A DNA stretch of 64,000 nt from Chitinophaga nivalis (lineage in GTDB: Bacteria; Bacteroidota; Bacteroidia; Chitinophagales; Chitinophagaceae): contig NZ_JAPDNR010000001.1 of assembly GCF_025989125.1 (NCBI RefSeq), positions 3,888,301-3,952,300 of the forward strand. The letters run 5' to 3'. This document shows, piece after piece, positions 1 to 12,100 of the stretch. The translations under genes and the position numbers were made by a program. A model generated the notes under the pieces. That model searched no databases, was not told the DNA's origin, and was given only the letters and a program-made list of their open reading frames with translations. How positions within the stretch are numbered: position 1 is the stretch's first letter; every line of letters starts with the position of its first letter.

Positions 1-81
1 AACCCGGATGCCGGCGGAAAGGCTTCCGGACTGGGCTGGTACGCCATGTACCGGCAAAACAAACCAGCACTTACCAGCTGA
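1..81 (+). CDS. C-terminal tail of an unidentified protein (5' end outside window)
   Basis: The first reading frame is open from base 1 to a TGA at 79-81 and encodes 26 residues ending in NKPALTS. Two more in-frame stops (TGA, TAG) follow at once. The stretch is too short to recognise a family. It ends 66 bases before the first ATG of the giant gene downstream, on the same strand, so the two may share a transcript. Being open at the window edge is weak evidence on its own; it could be non-coding. Confidence 0.4.
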   Translation, partial: NPDAGGKASGLGWYAMYRQNKPALTS

Positions 82-147
82 TGATAGCAGCTGTTGAACA
101 CTTTCCGCTGGTAAAAATATTTGTTTACCCGTTTAAATCAGGCACAC

Positions 148-3100
148 ATGTTTCCTCCGTTTGACCTCGTGAATAACGTTACAACTACTAAGTATAGGGA
201 TACGTTGACCAATAACCTGGCCGCCTGGGCAGGTATTATCAATCAGCAGGCTACCATCCGCATAGTGGTAGACGGCACACCCGGATATGGGCATCAGGCA
301 TCCAGTATTAATATTCTCCGGAGAATAACCGGTGCACCGAATGGTTTATATAACGGGTTCGGATATAGCGGTGCCGTGGAAATCTGGTATGACTATGATG
401 GTACCCCTGAATTGGAAGATCCCTTACCCAAGATATTATCGTTGCTGCCTGAACTGAAAGGGCAGCTGACGGGTCGGCTGGATGGCGCCACAGTGGCCAT
501 CCTGAATTTCGATAAGGTAAAACCCGCGGAGCAGGTACTCCTGGCTTTTACCGGTGGCTGGGACCTGGTGCAATTTAACCTGAATGAAGATTATAAATCC
601 TCGCTGACGCTTATCCTGCAACCGTTTAATTATGAGGCCATGGATGCCGGCGGCACCCAAAACCTGATGCCGGGAAATAATCTGCAGGTATCGCTGACGC
701 CGGATAATAAAAAAGTAGCGAAAATTAACCTGGATGATGGTGATACCAAACAATTGCTGATAAAGGACCGGGCTTACTTTCTGCCCGTGAAGCAACTGGT
801 GCAGGCAGACTGGGACTATTACAAGGGGCCTGACTTTTCGGATGAAATAAGAAGGAGGGTGGAGGCCATCGAATATTTCCTGAGCGGTCCGGTAGTCAGT
901 AAAATAGCGCCTACTTTAACCTATGGTATCAACTATCCCAAAGCATGCGCTTTTGCCAAGCCTACCCATTACCGGATTTTTCTGGAAATGGCGGCCGTCA
1001 GAACGGCCCTGGAAAATGCGGCACTCCATCCTATTCTTCCGCCGTTGATACTCAACTTCGGTAATTATCAGCCGGAAGAGAATTTTATCATGCATTATAA
1101 CAATATCAGCTATCTGCTGAAGGGAGGGTTAACAATTGGTGAACAGTTAGCCCGTGCGATGTCTTTTTTACCCGATGCGACGCGGTTGGAAAGAGAAGCC
1201 TGGACACTGAAAAAACTCAACTGGGAAAACCGTAAAAGGAGCATCAACTTTCAGGATGTCGATACCCAGTACCTGTTGGCAGACTACCTGAAATCAGGGT
1301 TGGATGTGAAAGAAGTGATCACCTGGGTCACAGGTGCACCGAGAAGAGTCTTGTTTTTACAGATGGGATTTGTACCGCCGCTGGTGTTTAACTATTACAT
1401 GAGTAAAGTAAAACTACCGCCTGTTTTTGAAGGCCCTAATACCGCTGTGGTAGCCATCAATACGGGTAATCCCTATTTCAATGCCAATCGCCCCGGTGGT
1501 AAGGAAATTCTGTATCCCACAGGATTACTGGGTGGTCAGAACATCCTGGCGCCGGTTAAAAAATTACAAAGTATTGCCGATCAGATAGAAAGCAGCCTGG
1601 ATACCTGGCCTACGATAGGGAAGGATGCGCCCACCCTGATCATGGGTAATTCGATGAATGAGATGCAGGTACCCGGCAATCCCTATCTCATCTATTTTGG
1701 CGCCCTCAAACAGTTTTACAGCCAGCCCGATCCAATGGCCGGCTATAACCTGAATGATAAATTCAACGTAGCGCTGGGTGCTGCTTATCAGATGATGAGA
1801 GGCTTTTTTGTTGGTAACCAGCAAACAACACAGGCTGCTGCCGATGATGATCCGCTGACCGTGTTGTATGAAAAACTGCAAGCCGCAGCGGCTACGGGTG
1901 AGGTAGACCTGCTGGATGATATTTTCCCGGAAGGTAATATTCATGACTTTTACACCAGTCTGCTGGCAGATTATGGCGGCACGCTGATTATCACTTCCCC
2001 TGTAGTGGAAGCCGTACAGCAAAACGGGATCACAGAAAGTGTAACCCTGACCGGTAGTACCCGGGCTTTTGGACTAACGACTACTGCTAAATTCCTGTTT
2101 ACCCTCTCTTTCGGCGATATACTCAGTTCGGCCCGTTTTACCGCCGGATTACCCTGGAACCTGGGCAACATCCCCTGGATCATCTTTGAAAGTCCGTTCC
2201 TGCAGGCGCGCATATCGGAAGGCGATCTGCCGCCGGCTACTGCCATCGGTGGTAAAATAAAAGGCAAAGACTTTGAACTGATGATGGACTTTCCGATAGC
2301 AGAAGATCGGATACTCATTCGTGGAGAATTTGAACAGCTGAAAACCATCGCCGACTTTTTTAGTATAGCTGGTGGCGTTAACCTGCTACAGTATATACCA
2401 GGGCCATTTCAGGCATTGGCAGGGTTAGGTATTAAATACATGGAGTTTGCCTATAACAAGGCGCAAACCACCATCGACTATATTTCCTTTAATGTAAAAA
2501 CGGCTACGCCGTGGAATTTCTTTGATGTATTACAGCTGGAAGATATTGATGTAGTGGTATCGGTGAGATACCCTGCTTCTTTAGCAGAGCGGGAGACCAT
2601 CGCCACGATGGGCGCTAAATTACGTTTAGGCACCGGCGATACCGATCCCCGGCTGGAAGTCGCCGCTACCGTACCGGACCTGGTACTGCGGGGGCAACTC
2701 TATGATCCCACATTGCCTATCAATAAACTGATTAATATTTTCTGGCCGGGCCTGCAACCTGGCTGGCCTGGTGGTAAAGAGCCGGTCGTAACAGATTTCA
2801 GTTTCAACTATGCGATGAATACCGGCGACTATGCCGTACTGTTGCAACTGGAGTTGAAATGGCCGCTGACGGTGGCTGGCACTACTATCTTTCAGATCGA
2901 AAGTGTAGGTATGACCATGAACGGTACCGACGCTTTACGTACCGGATCATTGAACGGTTCTTTGCTGGTATTACCTGATTCAGACCGCATCGGACTGACA
3001 CTTACCGCTGATTACCTGGGTGCCAATAACGGCTGGCGCTTTATGGGGCAGCAAACTTCCGGTACCGTAGATCTGGTGAAGATGATTACCTGGTATTTAC

Positions 3101-6100
3101 CCGCCGACTGGAGGCCTGATCCGGAAGTATTCAGCCTGCAGGTCGACGGTTTAGGCATTACTGTTATTACCGGCAGCAGCTCCTGGGAATTTACCGCTAA
3201 AACTGCCAGCGCCTGGGTGACGCCACTGGGCGACTTTACCGGCGATATGAAAATAGGCTATAACGGTAAAGCCACTACGACCACGACCACGATGACCCGC
3301 GTACCATTGGGCACTGCCGCAGTACCCTTGTTGCTGGACGATAAACGGGTACATTACGTGACAGCGGTGGGTATGGAAATGGCAGTGGGTTACTATGGTA
3401 CCCTGAATGCCCGTATCCGCTGGAATAATATTGAACTAACCATTTTTTACAACTTCGATCCTACCTATAAATCCTACGGTATTTCCTGGGGTATTCTCAC
3501 AGGAAAAATTGAAGAAAAAATCATCAATAACAAACTGCATAAAATTGCAACACTGGGTTTCAACAAACCCACTACGCTGGGCAGTATCGTGGAAACCATG
3601 ATTTCCTGGGCTACCGGTACCACCTTTGGACTATCAGCGCCCTGGAGTATCCTGAACAGTATTCCGCTGAATAAATTACAGCTGGTATACGACTTCACAG
3701 ATAATAAAGTCAGCTTCGAGATTAACATCGGGCCTATCAATATGGGCTTTGCCCGCATAGAGGCGATCAGTGTATCCTATGTGTCTGGTGCGGCGAATCC
3801 GGAAGATAATGGCGTGATAGTGGAACTGAAAGGTTCCTTCTTCTGGCAGTCTAATCCTGGTGAACCGCAGAAATGGAATGCCGCCAAACCGGAAACCACA
3901 CCGGCGCCTTCCGGCCAGGGCAACAAATACCTGGATCTGCGCCTGCTGGCCATGGGGCAACATGTTACCCTGGATTGTTTCCGTACGGCAGATAAAGTAC
4001 AGGATGCCATTGCCTGTATGGCGAAACTGCCGGATACCAAAGATGGTGAAATACCAGCCGTACAACTGGATGCCAACAGCTCCTGGCTCACCGGTATGGA
4101 CTTTGGTATTCTGAAGCTGGAAGAAGGTGGCGATAAAGAAGCGCAGCTGGCTGCTGCTGCCCAATACTTCCTCACGCTGCAGGTAGTGTTTAATGATCCC
4201 AATTTATATGCACTGCGTATAGCCCTGGAAGGTACCCCCGCTAAGATATTCAAGGGGCTGGACTTCCAGATCATGTATAAAAAGATCAGTGAAAGTGTAG
4301 GCGTGTATCAGGCAGAAATAGCGCTGCCGGATGTCATGCGTAAAATAAAAATGGGGCAGTTTAATATCACCCTGCCGGTATTTGGTATTGCGATCTATAC
4401 CAACGGCGATTTTCAGGTGGATATAGGCTTTCCGTGGAAAGCAGACTTCTCCCGCTCCTTTACTTTCCAGACGCTGATCTGGACACCGATCGGTATTCCG
4501 ATCCCGGTAATGGGTTCGGTGGGCCTTTATTTCGGTAAGCTTTCGAGCGCCACTACCAACCGGGTACCCAAGATCGACAACGGTACTTTTAACCCGGTAT
4601 TGGTATTTGGATTTGGTATCCAGTTTGGCTTCGGATATGATTTTGATGCCGGTATCCTGAAAGCCGGTTTCAGTCTTACGGCGGTAGCGATACTGGAAGG
4701 TATCCTGGCCAAGTTTAACCCTTACCAGCCAACGAATGCCATTGGCACCAATAACCAGCTGGAAACATCCTATTACTTCTGGTTCCGGGGTACCGTGGGT
4801 ATCATCGGTAAGCTTTATGGCAGTATCGACTTTAAGATTATCAAGGCAGAACTGAATATTGATATCCGGTTGCTGGTGCAGATGACTTTTGCACCTTATG
4901 AATACATTGAATTATCCATTACGGCTTCTGTGGATGTTTCCCTGAGTGTGTCCATCAATCTGGGTATTTTCAAAATAAAGATACACCTGAGTTTCTCCGC
5001 ACGCATACAACAAGGTATTACCATCAGAGGTATTGGTGGTACGCCGCCGTGGCATGTGGTGGGCAAACCTGCCGCCCGTATAAGTGCGCCATTGCTGCGC
5101 CGCGGACAGTTGTCCTACGAAAGACAGGAACTGCTGGCTGCTCTGGCCGTATTTAACCCGGTATGGAGTAACCTGCAGGCGCCGGCAACACCCGTTGGTT
5201 TAACCGGTTATATGGGCGTGGGGCTCACGATGGCCGGCGACATTGCTACACAACTGGCAGACCAGGTGGCTTGTTACGTTGCCATGCTGTTCCTCGAATC
5301 GCCACAATCCGCCACAGCGGATCGGGTAAGCGCCCGGTTGAAAGCCTATGCCGATGCGGGCGATACTTCTTTTGAAACCCTTTGTAAACAAATCTTCCGC
5401 TGGGCGATTGCTTCGCTGCAGTCAGGACCTGTGAGCGGAGGCGAAGTAGATACCAAGGTGGTAACAGATCTGCAACTGGTGGCATTCCTGGCCTATCTGA
5501 ATGATGAAAACCTGGCGGAACCCATACCGGCAACAGCTATCAGCAGCTTTATGACCGGACAGTTCAGTCTGACTGTACAGGCGCCTTCGGCAGATGTGAA
5601 TGCCGTATACTTCCCGGTGCCACCGGAACTGACATTGAGCGTGCCCGCCTATGGTACGGGCTATAAAGGTGTGTCCTATACTTTCGGCGGCTACAACAAT
5701 ACCGCTTCCGGCTATACGAAATTCCTGCGCACCTACTTTAATGACCTGGCGGTACAGGTAGCGCCTAAAACGCCTGCCGCGAAGGAAACATTTGCCCTGA
5801 ATGATACCGCGGCGGTATCTGTAGGCAGCTTTATTTTCGGCGACTATTTTGTATTGATCTGCCGGCAGATGCTGCAGGCAGCCAGAGATGCCCTCCGGGA
5901 TTATAAATATAATCTGATACCGGGGCAAAGTACACAGGGCATTGTGGACCAGGTACATAAAATTACCCACGATGACACCTATACGCTGGCGCACCTGTTT
6001 ACCGATAACGCTACAGCGGCATTGAATACGAATAAGACATTACAGATAGCGGAAGCAACCTACCTGATACAGGCAGGAGATACCTTCGACAGCATTGCTG

Positions 6101-9100
6101 CCCTGCCGCTGTTTGGTAAAGGATTTACCGGCAGTAGCCTGGCAACGGCCAATGCGGCTACCCTCAATATCCTGCAGGCGGGTGTAATCATCACCTATCC
6201 CGGAAAAGATCCGTATACCACTTTGCCGGGACAATCCCTGCAACAGGTAGCAGATAGTATAGGCGTTTCCGTGAGTGACCTGATTCAGAAAGGAAATATC
6301 ACCACACTGGCTGACCTGTTGTTGCCAGTGGCCACCCTGGAAGTACCTGTTTTCGGATACAACACAGCAGCGGGTGATAACCTGCAGACCATCGCCGCGA
6401 AATTCAATATTACCCTGGCGATACTGGGTACGCCAACCGCCAATGGCGCCGTCACCGACCTGTTCGACAGCAACGCCAGTGCTACCATAGACATTGCGAT
6501 GTTATCGCAGATGGAAGCCGGAGAGCTGATTCGCGAAATACAGGCTACCCACGGCTTACAATACCTGGCTGGTATGTCGTCCCGGTATTACATGGCCGGG
6601 CTGCGGTTACCAACGGAAGGCGTAACGCCGAACTACCCGGGTATGTGGGTAACGGGCAATGCCGGTGATTACAAACTACCATCCTACGCGGGTTTATATG
6701 CCCTTACCGGACAGCAGTTTCCGATTCCGGCATTAACCGGTAAAGATCCGTTTAACATAACATTCACCAATACCGGCGGCCCCGGCTGGCTGCAGTTTGC
6801 CGGTACCGATAAAACAACGCTGACGATCAGCATTGCCCCTGATTCTGTAGATGCCAAACGGATCAACAGTGTCAGAACGTATGCTACCGGCAACAACCTG
6901 GATACCGGCCTTACCTGGCTGGGCGCACAGGAAGTATTCAGCAGAGAGGCCGCCACCTATCCTTTTACAACAGCGATTGCCTGGAACAGTGCCGCCAGTG
7001 TACCGATGCCTTATGGCGGAACAGCACCAGGCGTGCCTGCCCTCACCATATGGCCGCTGCCGGATACCTTGCTGCAATTGCCGGATCGTGCTACCCGTAA
7101 AACAGATCCGCGTGTACAACTGCTGACGGGCCGTTTTGATGAGGCTACCCGCACCATGAAAAATACGCCGGTACAGTATTACGGCTATGGTTCGCTCGTG
7201 GCCTTTACCATCAAACGGGTGCCACTGGTACCGGATAGCCCGAATACCGCCTATACGTATGAAGTGATGGGCGCCGATGGCAGCAATGTAGCCATCCTGG
7301 AAAAAATGGTCAGTGGTATTGGTACCGACAACAGTCTGATTCATACCTTAACGCTTGCGTATCCGGTAGATCCCAACGGTACTACTACCAATGGTATACA
7401 AACCGATGTAATTGATAGTCTCACCATTGGTATTGCCCAGGTAAATCTTTCTACCGAAACCCGGCCGGATGCTGCCGCGAAAGCAGTGGTACTGGCACAG
7501 GAAGAAATCGTATTGCTGAATCAGCCGGCAGACTTTATCCGGCTGTTATGGCAGGCAGGCATCACCCGTGGTGGTGGTTACTACCTCTATTACTACAACA
7601 GTGAAAGCGACAGAGGCTTACCAGACCGTATTTTCAACGACAGAGACGAAGCGGTGCTGTCGCTCGTGGTGTTGTATACCGCACCGGATACCGCAGCCCT
7701 GCGTAATAACGTAACCGCCTATATGAATACTACTGTTACCGGAGAAGCCATTGATACCACCAATACTGTGGTGTTTACCCAGGCGGACCCTTATGCGGTT
7801 ACTATAGCGGCCAACAGCAGCCAGACGCTTGCTGCACTGGCTTATGATTATTATGGTAATGTGGCAGATGTAGCCGCAGATAATACGACCCTTACCCTGC
7901 GGAGCACCATCGTACTGCAGGTGAAACAAGGTGTATATGAAGTTGGCCCGGCAGGCAGTACGCCGGGAGGTAACCTCGCTGCTATTGCGGCCTGGTTTGG
8001 TACCACAGATGCCGCCATTAAAGCGGCCAATCCACAGATCACCGACTGGCAGACGGCACTGCCGCTTTATACCGCCTTATATTTACCGGATATCCCGGTA
8101 ACAGTAGGTACCAGCAAAGGAGGAACTACCCTGGAAAGCATCGCGGCTTATTACGGTACCTCGTTGACGGTACTGGCAGATAGTAACCAACTGGTGGCCG
8201 GTATTTTTGCTGATGGCGGCAACATCCTGGTCAGCGGCGGACCTGTAACCCGCACCGCGACCGTACCTGCCGGCGTAGCAGGACTGGAAGCGGTAAGGCC
8301 TGTACCGGCGCCGATTCCGGATGATCCGGCTGCCGCAGACTATGGCAAACTGTTCCTGCAACATACCTATAACCTGTTGTCTTATCAGTTAGCAGCCAAT
8401 GCGTTTTTCAATAGCAGTAGCCTGGGCTTACCGGCTTCTCCGTTGTCTGATGCACCGGATGCCGGCGACGATAAAATACGCTATGCCAGAGAGCTGGAGG
8501 TGGGCGACGACTGGGAATACACAGTGTCTGTTCCCTACAGCCGCTTCGCCAAACAGGCGGCCGCCCGGCTGCAAAACCTGCCGGATCCGGCAGAAAGTCC
8601 TTACCGTGGCTTAGGCAAATTGCTGCAGGCAGACTTTGCATGGCAGGATCTTTATGGTAACCGCTTGTTCACCGACTTGTCGAATCCAGTGGCAGGTTCC
8701 GGCGCTCCGCTGAACCAGCCGCCGGTACTGACTGGCTATACCGATCCGATCATCGGTCTGAATCAATGGCCATCGATTGCTACATCATGGGAAGTGAATA
8801 ACGGTAACGGCACTACGCCGCAGGTACAACTCAATTGTTCTTTCAGCGACAGCTACTATCAGGGATTGCTGCGTGCCAAAGCCACCGGCACCACCACGCT
8901 GCAGGCGCAGTTTACCACTACGCTGGACCCGGCAACGGCTACAGACGTGAACAACTATCAGCTGGATGCACAGATAGTCATTAAGAAGGTAACGTTAGAT
9001 ACCGGTAATGCGGCCGTTACACTGGAGGTAGATAATATCCCGCAGGATAAAAAAATAACACTCACCATCAACGGTATCAGTAATGCTGATAAAACCCGTA

Positions 9101-12100
9101 CCTATAGTGGTAATGCGCAGTTTACCTATCCGGATATTCCGGAAGAATCCGGCTCTTCGCTGATCCAGCAGGCGCAACAGGATCTGCAGGTATACCGGCA
9201 GTTATACTTCCAGTTGACAGACCCTAACGGTATTGCCTATACGGTAAGTACTACCTTGCTGCAAAGCAGCTATACGCTGACGGCTACACAGACAGATGCC
9301 CTGGTACAAACCTGGCTGGTATCTATCTATCAGTTCCTGGCTGACCGTGCGCAGGGGTTAACTACCGTACCGCCGCCGGCAGCATGGCACCTCATTCAGT
9401 GTCCGATCGTAAAAACAAACCTGAATACGGCGCAGTTATTCCGGCTGGATCTTGACTTCATTATCACCCGTACCGGTGGCGCCGTAGCCGGCGATTTTGC
9501 CACCACAGGCGGTATCCGCACAGTAGCTGCTGCCATCGCGCCGCTTACAGCCGGGGATAGCAGCGATGCAAAAAGTCTCAATGTATTTGCGGCCCGCTTT
9601 GAAGCCGCGTTGACGGAAAAAGATAAGTATGTGTTGAAAGTGGCCACCGGCAACGACCGGCTGGCGCCCGCCGGCAAACGTGAAGTATGGGCCGTGCGGT
9701 TAGGCCTGGATAAAACCACTGCGCTGGGATACCAGATCAATGACAAAGGCAATCCGGCACTCTTTGCACCCCGGCCGATTTCCAATAAACTGGAAAGCCG
9801 CCATGAGGTACCGGTGTATGCCTATTCACCGGAAACCGGTATCGATTTCAGCACCCCCAGCACCTACATGGACTTTATGAACATTGATATGGACCAGTGG
9901 GGCCAGCAGTTCCTGACCAGTGTAGATGGTGTATTGGCGCCTGAATTTACAGCAGCCATTCAACTGGTGGACCAGAAAAAAGGAACGGGATACCTGCAGG
10001 ATATCCTGGAGAATAAAACAGCATTGGCCAACATCATTCAAAACTGGATGATCCCGGTGCTGGCAGGGGAGACACCTGATGCAACCAATGTACAGGAGAC
10101 CTTCCGGCAATTGTTGCTGGTGAAACTGAGTAACGCCTATAATACGCAGGCGGCAGTACAGTTCAACGCCACAGTAACAGCGGATAAACCGGTGGGCATA
10201 GCACCCCGGCTGTTTGGCAACTTTACCCGGAATTTCCGCCTGGTGAATGCAGCTGTACAACAGGAAGAATACACCGTGGTATACTTGTATTTCACCACAC
10301 CACCAGATCCGCTGGCAGCCAGCAATGTGGCTAATTATACCGTTTCCGGCAGTCTGAGTATCCTGACCGCCGCGGTGGATACCAGCAATACCCGCAGTGT
10401 GATCTTAACACTGGATAACAACGTCACAGTAGATACCACGGAGGTCACTGTCAGCAATACGTTGCGGGATGTCAGCGGGCAGCTGCTGCTGGCGCCATAT
10501 ACCCGGAAAGTAACGGCGGTACCGGATGGCGGCAACAATAGTGATACCCTTATTTTCACGGCCAGCCGGCTGGCGTTGCGGCCGGATGCAAGCGTACCAT
10601 TACCATTCCTGATTACCGCGCCGCAACTGGTGCGGGGTACAGATAATGAAATACTGCCTTATGCAGATCTGGATCTTACTTACGCCGGATCAGCCATCGA
10701 ACAGCAGATCAGCACCCTGCCCAATATCGAAGGATATGAAGCGTCTTCCTGGCTGAGTTTTGTGATAGCAGCTGCAGACAGTCCGTTGGCGGCCGACCTG
10801 GAACGCTTCCAGGTGCCGATGATATTACGTGCCTTCCCGGCTGCACCGGCGATGGTAAAACAAAACGGAGAAGCCCAGTGTCCGCCGGACGCCAGTCGTA
10901 TCGGCGATATGCTGAACTGGGGTTATATCATACAGTATTCACTGCCGGTACATTATCCGCAGGATGAAGTGGATATGACCATTGATTTCAACGTGGCAGA
11001 TAATGGAAATATGAAAGCAAGTGAAATGCTGGATGCCTTCCCGCAGCTGGCAGAATTTATTACCGTATATCCGGACGTGAACAAGGTACTGAATACCCAG
11101 CTCACGCAGATTACTGCCAGTACGCCCGCGAATGATCCGTTGCTGGAAACGGTATCCATTGCACTGACTTCCTTCCTGGAGATGGTACAGCATATTGTGG
11201 CTGCTTCGGAGGGTAATGCCATGGCGATGAGCGCATCGTTGTCGCGTTTCAGCAGTACCGAAGCCTTGCCGTATTCCTTCTTCATCCGGGAAAGCAGCGC
11301 AGACATACAAAGTGTAAAAGCACTGGTGGTAACTATTTATGGTAAGCCGCCTGCCGGCGTCGGTAAACCGGAGGTACGCATTGCAGGTTATAAGGCACAG
11401 CCATTGAGTCAGCCATGCGGAGGAGATTATTGTTATTACTACGAGCAGGAAGGAACCGGTACCATCCTGAAAGCCGCAGATGGACAAGTGATACAGGACC
11501 GTACGGTGGTAATACCGGAAATGAACCTGCTGGCCAGACAGGATGCACTTACAACGGCCACGCTTAAACGAAATGCGGAACTGATACCTGGTAAGCCTTC
11601 CAGCGAACCATTTATCTATACGGCCGGACCGGTATCGTTTGCCAATCCATATCATCCGGCGGCAGACTGTCCCCAGCTGCTCAATATTGCAGCGATCAAC
11701 AGTGGCAGCAGTGGTTATAATATTACTACACTGGCAGCACAGCTGACGAATTTGTTTGATGCCCTGCTGAAAGAAAATTCACAGGATACTATCAGCGTAC
11801 TGGCCAGCTGTCTGTATACTTATCAACTAAACGATGGTATGATACCCGTGAGTTTACCGGTCATGATGCAACCCATGGAAAGCATATGGGTAAAAGATGA
11901 TACCGGCACAGATAAAAAACTATCCGCTATGATCCGTGATTGGGCAGATAGTATCTTGTTGTGGGCGGCTACGTTGCAGCCGGTACAGGAAGCAGGTACC
12001 TTATGTATAGACCTGACACTTTTCTCCAATCTGACGGCACAGCCATTGCCATTGATCCGTCTCAGAAACCTGGTATTGGAAATCCAGTATGTAACGGATT

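Noticed and set aside
81..164. Short frame starting at ATG 81 overlapping the upstream stop codon
   Set aside because: Only 27 codons, no features, and it runs into the giant gene out of frame.
10939..11655. 238-codon reverse-strand open frame inside the giant gene, and many similar ones between 436 and 12111
   Set aside because: They lie antisense to a long, domain-bearing frame, have low-complexity or Cys/Arg/Gln-heavy translations and no motifs; they are by-products of codon composition.
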